A stretch of DNA of 64,000 nucleotides from Xiphias gladius (lineage: Eukaryota; Chordata; Actinopteri; Istiophoriformes; Xiphiidae), in NCBI RefSeq assembly GCF_016859285.1, contig NC_053405.1:3461760-3525759 (forward strand), in the 5' to 3' direction. Under the pieces are notes generated by a model. That model was not told where the DNA came from. It saw nothing but the letters and a program-made list of their open reading frames with translations, and did no database searches. Position numbers and translations under genes: made by a program. Each line of letters opens with the position of its first letter. Positions within the stretch are counted from its first letter, which is position 1. Below are positions 51,301-63,075 of the stretch, piece after piece.

Positions 51301-54300
51301 GCTGCCCCCTCTCTTCAAAGACGCGGTGTGGCTGAGCCTGCCGAGGGCCAACGGACGGGTATCCCCCTCCAGGTCCAGAGCTCCGACACCCACTGACAGA
51401 CATAACGAAAGGAGAAAGGGGAGAGGGCAAGAGATGAGAAATGAACTCGGGGGGGAAAAAGAAACACATACCATATCAAATAATCAAATAAGCCATTTTC
51501 ATAATTCCACATTCCTCAATAAGCTCAGCAGGCTTTCACACCAAACAATCCTCCCTCGGCCCTCTTGGCCTTTCTTTATTTGTGTTCAGATCCATCTCTG
51601 CCCCGGCCCACAGCTGGGAGAATGTCCTGTTGTTTCCAGGGTGAGGAAAAAGAGCTACGGGCTTTGTGAGTGCTGGGGTGAAGTGGGTTTACATCGGTCA
51701 CACTCGGCTCAGTTACGTTCCTTAGGACACCACCAGAGCTCCCCTAGATGGCAACAGGGAGCTGTGCTGCAGCGACGAATGAGAAAATCCTTCTGCAACC
51801 ACACACTCCTATCTCAGCTTGTGAGATAACTTTGGGGGAATGAATCTGTGAGATTACTTAAGAACAACAGAGGAACGCATGAAAGTTAAACAGGAATGAA
51901 AGTGAAACACTGAAGCAATGAGAGGGGATCGAAGTTACTACAGTGAAAATGAAACAGGTTTGTGCAACGCTGCAATACGCCTACATGTCAAAACGGAGGG
52001 AGACGATGGCCACATTTCCAAAACATGTGTTAGACACACACACACCAGTACACTTTTCTGTGTGTGTGTGTGTGTGTGAGTCACAGACTGAATGTAGTTT
52101 GTAAGCAAGTATTGAGAAATCCCCAAGCAGCGGAGCAAATGTGGTCAAGTTCATCGTGCATACAGTACAGAGATCCAGTTTAGAAAAGTTAAGGAAATTC
52201 TCAACTGAGTCAAATTATCAATAAACAGACAAAGCTTTTTCACATCACAGATACACACATGTACGCACACACACAAACAGTCCATATGGAGCTGTGCGGT
52301 CTTCCCCTGTGATGTTTTCCTCTCTTTTTACAGGGATGAGAGCTGCTGTTGATCCAGGTGTCGGCTGAACCCCTGGAGTCCTCAGAATGCACAAGTCTAT
52401 GTGTGCCTAACAGTTTCGGTTTGAGCGTGCATGTATGCAGGACTGTTCTGTATGTTCAAACTATTCATTATGCTAATAATGTGTGTGTGGGTGCGCACAC
52501 ACACACACCCTTACACAAGGCCTACAGATTCCTGTTTAAATGTAGTATAATTTTTTAGATTTTCACCTGTATTTTATGTCCTCAAACAGCCAAAAGCTCT
52601 TTTGCTGCTAAACACTGCTAGACCGCCCTATTTTACAGTAAACAAAGTTCTTTAGAGGCTCTGACTGATCAGATGATGCGTCTGGTAATAGCAGTAAAGA
52701 CAAAAATGGGGATGAAGCAAAAAAAATGAGCACTAGATTCCCTCCAAGAAAGTAAAATCAACAGAGTACCATTGTTTGCCCTGCAAACTTTATTTTTAAA
52801 ATTTGATTTTGTTTTTGTATCTTAAAATTTTCATTTTGCCCTTATTTTTAAAATCCAATTTTGACCAATTTTTCCAGAATAAAGAGAAAATAAACAATAG
52901 AAATAAAATAATAAGTTCCTGGATTTCATAGAGAAGGAAAAAATAACTTGAAATAATGACTCTTAAGAATATTCCACCCAGCACTGATAAACATGCAAAC
53001 AGCTATCTGATTAACATGCTAACCGAAGTGTAATAATTAACACGTTTCTCCTAGAGTGGTAGTAACTGGCCTAAAATCGCAACCGTATGTTTGCCAGTCA
53101 AACGCATGAACACTAGAATCCCTCTAATTGTTCACTGACAAACCTATTTTCCTACGAACAAAATTTCCTGCTAATTGTATTGACGTTGGCAGAAGAAGCA
53201 CTGTTCAGGAAATAAAAGTACTGCAGTTTATAATTGAATCGGGCAGAGTCATATTGCAGCACCGGGGCCCGATGAGTATGTTTAGACATACGGAAGCAAC
53301 TTTGCACTGCTATGCTTCCTCACAAGAAAACCCTGCTTTCAGGCTCTTGTTCCAACAAAGATGGATGGGTCTACTTCACGTTTAAGGCAATTTATAGGGT
53401 AATTAATGGAATCATAACGACACCAGAACGGCCTCTGGCCTCATATTCCTGACTGGAAAACACAAGAGGCAGAGAAAATGACATCAGTTACTGCAGACAG
53501 GGCTGATCCATCACAGAGGAATAATCCCTGCCATGTGTGATGCTGACAATAGCATAAAAGGTGGCGTATGAATACACCGAGCTGGTACATGTGATATGAG
53601 GAGGAAGAGGAGGCCGCCAGAAGACGTGTTAGCTGTGAGGTACCAGAAAGGGGGATCCTGGCTATACGAGAGGAGGGGGTGAGGGTGGGGAGGGAGGGGA
53701 AGGAAGAGTGGGGTCGGGGGGAATGTAGTGGATGTGGTTTTATGATCGTGGCTGTTAAAGGGCTGGCTGGGTGGAGGGATGTTTCAGGAGGCACGGGTTT
53801 CGTACTTGGGCGAAAGACGAACGGCAAAGACTGGGGATGGTAAATAGCTACCAGGTGTGTGCGAGGGGAAGAGGTGGAGAGTGTGACAGCGGAGGGGACA
53901 GGAGACAGCTGTCTGCAGCAAACATAAAGAGTATAAATGACCTAAAAACAGAGGGATTGTGTGAACCTTTCTGTATGTGTTCTGCAAGGCCCAAATATAT
54001 GGAAGCCTGAGGAAACACGACAAATCTTTTGGCGCATACGTCCAGAAGAGCAACTTTCATTGGAATGAATGGGGCGGGTTCAACCTTGGAACATGGTGTC
54101 CAGTTCTTAATAAATGCATGACCCAAACGAATGCGCATGTGAACGCACACGAGCACGGAGTTAACAGAATACACATATTCCACTGATGGACATCTGTTGG
54201 CAGAAATGAAACATGAAACTAGCAATGTGCCAGCGACAGGCAAGGGAGAAGAGGACTGCTGACTTGAATGTCTACAATTAAGGTTTGAAAGTATTTAAAA

Positions 54301-57300
54301 ATTCAGCATTGCAAATGTTTTCTGAAGAAGGAACTGCATTAAACTGGCTGGTTATGCCACACGAAATTTGATGAGAAACACACAATGTAAACAGAGTTGT
54401 GTTTATTTATGAGAAAACTCCACAGGGTACCTTTAAAACGACCTTCATTTATATTTCCTTACAAGTGATCTCATGTGGTCGTGCGAAGAATGACTATCCT
54501 CTCTCAATGGCAGAGGTGGAGGTAGTGAGACATTATTCATACTACCACAGAATAGTTTTAGCAAGTCGGCTGGGGTTCATTTACAAATGGAGTGGAGACT
54601 GCAAGTCATGTCCCGCCTGCTGGAAACAGTCAAGCCTGTGATCTTTAAACAAGTTGTTTTAGTTGCCTAAGCTTAACCAGATCACCAACTATAATGGCTG
54701 TAGATCAGTAAACTCTCACTAGTCTTAATTGGAACAGTCATATGGGTAATTTTGAAATACACTGACAAATTGCCTTTTTTGTTTTTTGCTTTTTTTTTAG
54801 ATCTGAAGGCCTGTTGTGCTCAATAAAGGTGCATTTTTTCAAACCAGCGGTTTTCAGAATAGCTGGGCTTCATGTGATTTGCATGCGATTTCAGATTCAC
54901 TCCCTGCCACATGTTGCTCTGCTGAGGAATGCATGTGTGGACTGAAAAGGGGCCATCCCTGACATGATAATCAAGTTGATATTTAACTGTGGAGGGGCAG
55001 GGAGCAAACCAACCCCCAGATCCATCAAGCCTGAGCCCCGGAAACCACTGTTACCCTTAGCATTAGACATGTTTATGTTCCAGCTGGCCTATGTGAAGCA
55101 GCCACCCACTCGCAATGTATTTGTGTGGGTGCTTTTGTGTAAGTATGGCTGTAGGAGTGTGTATGTGTGTGTGCATGTGTACATGTGTGCATGTGTGTAT
55201 GTGTGTGTCTAAGCATGGTTGGCGAATCGCTGTTCTTCCTGAGCGGACGGTTTCACATCCACATTTTTCTGCTGGCTGATTTAACAGAGGAACAGCTTAA
55301 TTGAGGTTAATTGTTCCAATCCATCTGTGAAGCAGTGTGTGAGTTTGTGTGTGCAGTAACATGTCAAGCCCTGAAACCCAAATCCAAAGCCAGGGCTCCC
55401 TCACTTTCATCTTATTCATATATTCATGAAAAAATAAACATGCGGGCCTCGAGCAGAACAGGCAGGGGAGGGCGGTGACGGAGAGGTGAATGCAGGCAGA
55501 GAGCTGGTTCGACAGAGAGGCAGCTGGCGCCCTCTTTCCTCATCTACCTTCAGACTCACATGACATCCACCAGCCCCCCCCTGATTGGAAATACTAAATA
55601 GGGGGCTTTTCGCTTTGTGTGTGCAGAGCGAGTCAGCTCAGACGTGTGTACTTGTGTGTGTCAGTCACCTCTCTGGCCACTGATGAACTCATCTCTGCAG
55701 TTTTGCATCAGCTGCAGGATCCACTTGTGCTGAGCGTAGATGCACAGCCACGCTGGGTCACCTGGAGCGTGCAGGTCAGATAGGTACCTACACATGCAAA
55801 GACACACAGGTGTGAAAAGTGTATTAACTTAACATCCATTCTTGTGAAGAGCTGGCTTGCATGAATAGATTACAGGATTGAGGGGAGAGGTAAACACTCT
55901 TAACTCCTCTTTCTCCAGCTTTCCATCAGGATAAAAACAACTAATCTGGTTGGCATACAGATAAAATACGTATATTAAAGGAAACGGCATCATAAAGCAT
56001 CTTGAAAAGAGAGAGCAGACTCTCCCATAGGTGTTCAATTGGGTTAGGATCTGGTGACTGTCAAGGCTATAGCATATAATTCCCATAATGTTTATGCTCG
56101 TCACAACATTCATAGCCCTTTTCCACCAACACGGAGCCGGTTCTGTTCCGGTTCACGTACCTAATTTTGAACTGTTCGGAGCATTTCGATCAAAATTAAT
56201 TAGTCCCAGTTGGGAACAATAAAAAGCTGGTTTTCCTTGACCTGAAGTGAGAACTGTGACAACATCAGTGGGCGTGTCATATTCTACAGGTTGGAAAGAG
56301 AGGATTCGTCTTGCACGTAATAGATTTCTATGTCCTCTCATCATTAATAGCTGGTATATGCTATTTTTTTTGGATAAAAACAAATATCTATAATGACAGA
56401 ACAAAAGCTTGCAGGTAATCAATGCGATCTGCCATCTTGCTATTACTATTTACTTCTGTTGTGCATTGTGCAATGCCCTCTGTTGATGACACATCCTTGA
56501 TTACAATGCTTCCATTCAAAACTGGCGGAAACACGGGCAGGTTCGCTGGACAGCACCAAGGCCCCAAGAATCCTTAACCAACCCGGTTCAAGAGCAAGAG
56601 CTACTTCGGTAAAAAAAAAAAAAAAAAAAAAAAGTCTCATCAGCGAGTCCTCATTGCCTATATGAAAACACTTGTCTTTATTATGGTTTTTGTATTTGTT
56701 ATTCAAGATTTTACTGTATTTTCAAATCAGTGTGCTCAGAAATAAAGTCCGTAGAGAGTTAGGCCACAGCCACATTTTAGGTACCATAAAAGTCCAAATA
56801 GAAAAGTACAGTTTAAAAACAGGAAGATGCTTAGTATCAAATTAACCAAGAAATCTACAAAATGATATTATTATACAGTATTTCAACTTACATCTTATTG
56901 AGCATAGATTACTCATAAATATCCTTTAAAACAACTGTGTAGAATTTGAAAATGTCCAAATTTGGCACCCTCCAGTGGAAGCAGCATAAAATACAGAATA
57001 ACTATGGCAGAGGGCAATGTACAGTATGTTGCTACCTCTTCAATAACTGCATTTAAGAAATCCTTGTCAAACATGTTCAATTATGGTTTAGGTTTAAAAA
57101 CAAATATTGGTCAACATATCTTTTTCTGATGTTTTTAACTCTAACATATTGGTACTGGCTTCAAAAATACAGTATAGACTGGGGTTTTATTCAGAATAAT
57201 TGGAAAGATGGTGTAATCACATACAAAGCCTGCACATAGTGGCTTTAAGTAAAAGTGTAAATATAAAAGTTCAACATAGACAAACACTAAGGAAAAGAAA

Positions 57301-60300
57301 AGCCTAGGTCAAAAAATAAACACAAAAGATAATGAATTCATCACCGTGAAAATAACATAAATTCAACATGTGAAATTTTTAGGCAAAGTAGCGAAAACAT
57401 AAAAGTGATTGTTATTGTTCTCCGACGGGTAAAGATAGAAGCAGAGGACATGCATACATTCACAATCAGAAATACGAAATAGAAGAAATAAAAGGAAGAA
57501 AGAAAGTTTTGATGCCCATGAACCCCGTTAACACTTCTCCCTCTTATCCACCCCCACCCATCAAGATCCTTCTCCCAGGAGTTTATGTCCTGGACATCCC
57601 TCAGTGACCTGTGGGATCTCAGATGAATCATTGTGGGCTGTGGCCTGGCTCCCTCCCTCCACTGTCATCCTATAAACCAGCCACTCGTTTGTTTCTCATT
57701 AGGTGGCATCTCGCACACACGCGCACACACACACACACGCACGCACACACACACGCACGCACGCACACACACGCACGCACGCTCACACACGCACGCACAC
57801 ACACACACGGCTCCCACCATCCATGGCAAGAGTAAACAGGAGCTGAGTGGGTGTTCAGAGCCGTGCCTAATGCAGCAGGATGAAAGATGTTGCCGTGTGG
57901 TTGAGAACTGGCCTCTGTGATCCTGACAGGTCGGTCTTAACAATAATAAATCGGGAGAGACCACAAGTATGAATGGACAGATGGATGAAGGGAAAAAAGA
58001 GGGAAAGAAAGGCAAAGGAGAGAGAAAAATAGAAACAGAAATGAGAGTTGGACAACGGAAAGCTGAGAGGGTTGGTGTGCATTCGGAGAAAAGCGTGAGG
58101 GAGACAGAAGAAAGTAGATGGAGGATGAAGTTCTGGTAAACGATGACACAGACACACATCAAAGAAACCAAGGAAGTGTAATGATGGAGTATAAGAGATA
58201 TGTCATGACTTTATATTGGTGTTTACAGATTGTACACAACATGTACACTGTGTAGCGTGTAAAATGATCAAAAAAAATAAAAAAGCAAAATGTGTAGATA
58301 ATTAACTCGTTACTGCATGTAAAAACAAATCAAAGTGTATGAGATGTAGAAAGACCACAACATGACAACTGGGTGGAGTAAAGACAGATGGTTTGAAATA
58401 GCTGTCGCAGGATTTTAAAAATATAAAGAGACCTGATGTATCGCTTCTGGTCGTGCAGTGTAGACGGCGTCTGCAGCAATTTCTCCAATAAGAGACTCCT
58501 CAAAGCTCCAATCCTCGTCTCAACCTCAGCGTATACTACACAGAGTAGAGTAACATAAAAATAATGGTTTTCACGAAGACAGTCATCAGTTTTTACAAAG
58601 CTTGGGAGCTCATTTCATTCATTTGTTGAAGTGAAAAACTCAAAAAGAACAAAAAAACATCTTTACCTTTTTTGAAAACAGGGACCTCAGTATTGCCAAA
58701 AAGAGATTTAGCTTTCTCATAGTCATTGATCACCACATCATAATCTCCCTGGAAAGACAAGTCAGTTCAGTTGGCAGTTGGCTTTTTTTTAACGTAGCCA
58801 TCATGGCACACTCTGTGTATTTAAGCTCTAGCTCCACCCTCTGGATCACAGCCATCCTTAAAACAAATATATTGTACATACTGGAAAATACAAAGATATA
58901 AGAATGAAAACGCACTTCAACTTTTAAGTAAGTAATCAATCATTACAAAGTATTGTGCTCAACACCCTTTATCTTGTAAGGCCTGTTCTAAAAGCAGCTT
59001 AAGATGACTAAATGTTCGAAAAAGTGAAATACTCATTGCACATTTATAAAATGTTTTAAGCACTGTCATGATTTTCATGACAATAACTGCACAAAAACTG
59101 ATTAGGAGAATATTTATAAGTTGAAGTTTACTTACAGGGACAGATATGAACATTATGCAAAGTCTACACCCTCAACTGTTGCCATGGCTTTAATCAACAC
59201 CTCTGTTTTTCAACAAAAAAAAATGTTCATCACGTGTATCTAGGATCTGATGTAAAGATTCCTTAACTCATGTTATTATGTTTTTATATTTGTTAAGCAG
59301 TCGTAGCCACGTCTTTGGTTTATTTGTTTTCGATGGTTGTTCTAGTTTTCAGTTATGTTTACATTCTTATGTGTGTAATATATTTTATACTTCTTATTTT
59401 TTAATGGTTGCTATAAAGCCACTTTACTGCAAAATGACAATAAAATTAAGTTATGTGAAGTGAGGTGAGTTTACACATGGTGGTGGACTTTGATGGGAAT
59501 GTTCTCATGGGAGCCATTAGGTTTCACGATTGCTTGTTTTTATAATAACCGAGGAATATTAAGCCACAGGACTTGGGGCACCGTATAGTGAAAGCATTCT
59601 TCTCTGTTGCCTTATTTTTAGACAACAATGTCCCGTTACGAAAGCTAAACGAACTCAAGATTAGTTTCATTAACACCAGAATGAAAACATTGGCGTCACA
59701 AATAACCAGATCTAAACACTGCATGAGCAGGGAAGTCCCTTGAGTGCAGACTGTGGAATAGATTTTTACAGCCTCCATCACTCAGAGCAATGAAAGCTTT
59801 CCTCTTTTAATGAATGATCTAATATCTCATTACACACAGCTCAGGACTCATATTACAGCAATACAAGTAGGAGTGAAGCTACTCTGAATGAAAAGTGCAG
59901 TAAAGTTCATTATATATTACGCAGGTAGACGACATTTACATATAATATGAACTGGTGTTTCTGTTGTTATTTTGTGCACCGCATGTATAGACTTGTGTGT
60001 GAATTCTACCTTTTGGATATTGCGTTCAATGTTGAGTGGCAGGTTGAAGAGAAACTTGAAACGCTGCAGCACGTTGAGTGCATTGCGTGTGGAGTCAGCT
60101 TTGTCTTTCCTCCCCAAGACCTCCTGGAAAAGAGTATCTGCGGTATCACTCGCTCCTACGAGGAGAGAGAGTGAGGAAGAGTGAGAGTGAAAGAGCGAGG
60201 ACAAAATGAGAAACTGGGATACTATAAAAATAAATGCTGATAACACATTTCCCTCTCATTGTCGATCTCTGGTTTTCTCCCTGCTCTGCATGTCATCTGA

Positions 60301-61774
60301 CAGAGAGAGGAGTAAGATTAGAAACTGAACAGCTAAGGAGAAAGTGACAGCTATCTCTTAATCAGACAGCTTGCTGGAACCTTTGCACAACTAACTGGCT
60401 TCGTGGGTGGGCTTGGATGTGCCGTCGCACAGAAAAAACCCAAGTTCTTCTAAGCAAAAAGAAACCCCACCCCCATAACAAAATCCTGAAGGAGAAACAC
60501 CATAGGACCCAACTGAGGAATATTTAACATTTTTCACTCACCCTTCTGAGCTTCCATGAAGTTAACATTCCTATTTTGTGATTTGGTGATTGCCGCTGTG
60601 TGTTTGACGCACTGGATTTCGGGGGGGTGAACAGTGGCCTGGGCCCTTTGGGCTTTCGTACATCAAGTCTGAGGTTGTGAGGATGAAAGCTACGTCTGGC
60701 TGGGAGGCTTATTTACTCTAGACTACGGGAAAAGGACCTGCTTATTGACCCTCCATTAGAGCAGTCACATTATCAAGTACGAAGAGAGAGGGTGGGAATG
60801 TAGGATCTGCTGAGGGATCTGCTCACTAAAGAAAGGAAGACCTACAATGGTGACTGAACATACACAGTGTACATGTGTTTGGTCTGTGTGGACAGTGTAT
60901 CAGTGTGTGATAAGTACTGGATACTGAAGTCGGGCTGCACAGAACATCAGACCGTCCACTCTCATCGTTGCTATGACTCCCTTTGCTCTTTCAGTCTGAC
61001 TTTTATCTAAACCTGGTTGAAATCGAACTAAGGTTAGAGAAATAATGATGTACAGTAATGTACGGGGAGTGAAAAAGCCCAAAAAGGGCTGATTCATTAC
61101 ACACCTAAATAATACAAAACAATATCCACAATGTCAAAAAGGGAATGATGAATTTTCTGAAATAAAGGAGTCAAAGCGGTTCAAGGATTTGACGGGGTTT
61201 GGATTTTTAACATACAGACGATAAGCATTTTCTGAGGGATTCCTGGAGTGTGAAAAGTAAAGATACATCAGAATGAATGATAAAGGGTGTACAGAAAGTC
61301 ACTGTCAACAAAATAACTTACTTTGCTAATTAAACCAGAAAGATGTAATTACTTCCTGTACTGAATGACTGCTTGTTCATGAATTTTAAACTGACTGGAA
61401 CGCTATCAAATAACTTCAAAGCCAAATGCACCTGAGATTGCTGTATTTAGCATTGTGTCCAAATTCAAATCTGCTTTCTCAAACCAGCTTGGGATAATAC
61501 ACACATCACTGTCGTTGGCTATCAATTTGTGAAATGACAGATGAAGCGGGGCCTTTATGTGCTAAGAGGATATATTTTGGGGAAAGTGTCCCATAAACTG
61601 AATCTGTACACAACCATGGGGAGTGCAGTAAATAAACAAACAACATTTTTGTGATTTCTCTCGAGGTTGGACTCTAAATGAAAGGATGCTTACTGTTGAG
61701 GATATTTTCTAGTCGCTGGGTCATTGATCCCTCAACTCTCTCTGTGCCATCTGACTCCAGTCTCTGGTGGATCG
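38274..61774 (-). CDS. exoc2: Exocyst complex component 2 (Sec5), C-terminal three quarters; 5' exons outside window
   Basis: EXOC2/Sec5 is a subunit of the octameric exocyst that tethers secretory vesicles to the plasma membrane and is a Ral GTPase effector (known). Minus-strand coding exons: 61774-61694, 60155-60010, 58748-58667, 58535-58433, 55787-55669, 51392-51279, 50874-50750, 49902-49834, 49689-49532, 49372-49251, 47953-47892, 47473-47393, 46589-46530, 45675-45614, 45522-45453, 44272-44156, 41515-41374, 39513-39458, 39353-39231, 38996-38935, 38546-38487, 38367-38274. All are GT-AG and phases agree throughout; they give 701 residues plus stop. Key matches: [80 protein letters not shown] and LQLTCFQ. 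This is the helical-rod part; the N-terminal IPT/TIG Ral-binding domain lies beyond 64000. The exon at 51392-51279 codes a Ser/Arg-rich linker. No frameshift or lost splice site seen. Confidence 0.97.
38707..38734 (+). repeat. (CA)n microsatellite, EXOC2 intron
   Basis: About fourteen CA units between the exons at 38546-38487 and 38996-38935. Confidence 0.9.
41601..42010. repeat. Short hAT-like element with a decayed BED-finger fragment, EXOC2 intron
   Basis: Starts AGGGGTGGACGGTATAAACA and ends with TATAAGTTTTATGTCCACACC, whose reverse complement resembles the start (GGTGTGGACATAAAA). Inside, near 41840-41930 on the plus strand, the frame [14 protein letters not shown] resembles the BED zinc-finger start of hAT transposases (compare the usual SxVWxxF pattern). 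The acidic stretch just before it, from an ATG at 41790, is in another frame across an A-run, so the copy is broken. No other transposase part remains. Confidence 0.6.
42247..42313. repeat. (TG)n(TA)n(CA)n palindromic microsatellite, EXOC2 intron
   Basis: TG run at about 42247-42260, TA run at 42261-42272, CA run at 42273-42313. The TG and CA runs are complementary around the TA centre, so the tract can form a hairpin. Confidence 0.9.
42640..43105 (+). repeat. Dispersed teleost repeat (GTTAGCATGCTA family), EXOC2 intron
   Basis: Includes GAAATATCTCATCAGTTACT, ATTCCCATAAAATTCTGTAC, GACATTTGTGGTCC, GTACTTTGTGTTTAGTGCTA, ATGTTAGCATGCTA and CCTCACTGAGCTGCTAGCAT. I know this text as one of the commonest repeats in percomorph fish. 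A shorter, more diverged copy lies at 12160-12420. No coding content; transposon class not certain. Confidence 0.7.
44325..44412 (+). repeat. Telomere-like degenerate CCTAA tract, EXOC2 intron
   Basis: Repeated degenerate words: CCCTAACCATCACACC, CTAACTCTACCC, AACCTAAACCTAATTCTAAC and CTGAACCCTAAAACC. It resembles diverged CCCTAA telomeric units and immediately precedes the repeat at 44425-44850. Confidence 0.55.
44425..44850 (+). repeat. Degenerate minisatellite of TTTCCAAAATGTCC-type units, EXOC2 intron
   Basis: A motif close to CACTTTCCAAAAATGTCC recurs with substitutions at least a dozen times (near 44435, 44505, 44547, 44610, 44625, 44650, 44667, 44720, 44790 and 44825). Spacing is irregular, roughly 15-35 bases. 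Open frames across it merely reflect the repeat. Confidence 0.65.
52059..52078 (+). repeat. (TG)n microsatellite, EXOC2 intron
   Basis: Ten TG units, with a short CA run about 15 bases before it (52034-52045). Confidence 0.85.
53675..53699 (+). other. G-quadruplex-prone tract, EXOC2 intron
   Basis: G-runs of 5, 3, 4, 3 and 4 separated by one to three bases, with further G-runs at 53709-53721. It is on the plus strand, which is the template strand of EXOC2, so the transcript would be C-rich. Confidence 0.7.
53985..54115 (+). repeat. Dispersed repeat fragment, EXOC2 intron
   Basis: Contains GAGCAACTTTCATTGGAATG, then GAATGGGGCGGG and GGAACATGGTGTCCAGTTCT. Related to 20440-20512. No coding content. 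Confidence 0.5.
56112..56632. repeat. Probable non-autonomous DNA transposon copy, EXOC2 intron
   Basis: Left end CCTTTTCCACCAACACGGAG followed by CCGGTTCTGTTCCGGTTC is characteristic of a fish repeat family whose termini read like TTTCCACC plus GGAACC-rich text. The right side near 56585-56632 has CCGGTTCAAGAGCAAGAG and then an A23 run. The right terminus is not clearly defined, so the limits are approximate. Confidence 0.5.
57712..57812 (+). repeat. (CA)n/(CACG)n tract prone to Z-DNA, EXOC2 intron
   Basis: About 100 bases of alternating pyrimidine-purine sequence mixing CACA and CGCA units, with one CTCA break near 57781. Open frames here encode His/Thr or Cys/Val runs and are artefacts. 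Confidence 0.85.
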
Positions 61775-62983
61775 CTGCAAAACAAGTCAGTATTAATTCA
61801 TATTGCGAAGGCTTGTAATGGACAAAGTAAACTGAAATAAAATAAGAGAAAAAATAAATGTTAGCATGAATGTGGATCTGATAAGAAATGTGGAGAAAAA
61901 AAAATCTGGAAATTATTTTAGGTTCTCTGCACTGTAGAGTAACCAACATGCATTCCCGGAGACAGGAACATTTTCAATTTCAGGAACCCAAGGTAAAACA
62001 ATAAACAGGCCCTAACCCAGTAGCTGATGGGAGATAACCTCTCCGGTTCTCCGCCCACAGATGCTGCTATTGAACCCAACCCCCTTTGCGCCTGTTCCCA
62101 CGCAACAGAGGACCTGTCCTTGTCCCAGTGCTGACTGTACCGGATCAATTCACCTAACCAAAGCAATTAATAGCACAGTTTTGTGGTCTTGGGACATTTG
62201 GAACCCTTTGACCGGGAGGTAATGCGAATCTAAAATGTTTCAACCGTCTGAAAAATAACATTTGGGAGAGCAGAGCAGGAGGTCTGGATGCCAAAAATGA
62301 CTGCTGCAGAGGGGGGAGGAGGGAGGAAGTCTCTGATGGCTTGTATCCATCACTTAGCATTAAGAGCTTTACGCGGGAGAGGGAATTTGAAGAGGGAACG
62401 AGGGGAGAAAACAGAGAGAGAAAAAGACGGAGAGCGAGTGGTGTGGCTACCCTAGTGAATAAATAAATGGTGTGCAGCAGTGGGCAGCTGGGTGCTGAGA
62501 GCTGCAGGGCGGGTTTATTGACAAAGTGGAAGAGAGGTGGAGAAGGTTTAGGAGGCCTTCTCATACATACTTGTGGAGCGATTCAAATATGCAACAAGCA
62601 GACATCTCAAGAATGAAGTTAAGAGACAGAATTGTGGAAAAAAAGAAAAAGGATAACGATCCTCTCATGTCTCTTCTCTCCACTTCCCTGCCTTCCTACT
62701 TCTCTCACAGTTGTTCCACTACAAATACTGGCTGTTAGCAGAGCTTGGAGACAGCAGAGGGAGCGGGAGGCAAAGTGAAGGGGGAGAGTTCTGTAAATAA
62801 ATATGTGGGTCCATTCTGACAGACAGAAGCCTCAAGGCAGAGACCGAGGTATTCCTAAAACACACTGTTCAAACATGCCATTGCCTAATCAGTACAGACG
62901 GTGCTGGCCCTTTCGTGGACCTCTAGACCAGCAGAAAATGTGGCCAGATGCAGGTTAGGACAAAAGCATGTAGATGTGGGGGT

Positions 62984-63075
<92 letters not shown>

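Noticed and set aside
51263-51829. 188-codon plus-strand open frame
   Set aside because: It overlaps the EXOC2 exon at 51279-51392 on the opposite strand, which is clearly conserved; the plus-strand frame is its shadow extended into intron.
57665-58171. 168-codon minus-strand frame rich in Cys/Val
   Set aside because: Its C-terminal half is the CA/CG microsatellite in another frame and the rest has no similarity to EXOC2 or any family I know.
62986-63074. CRISPR-like or satellite array
   Set aside because: Pure dinucleotide repeat in a vertebrate intron; there are no spacers.
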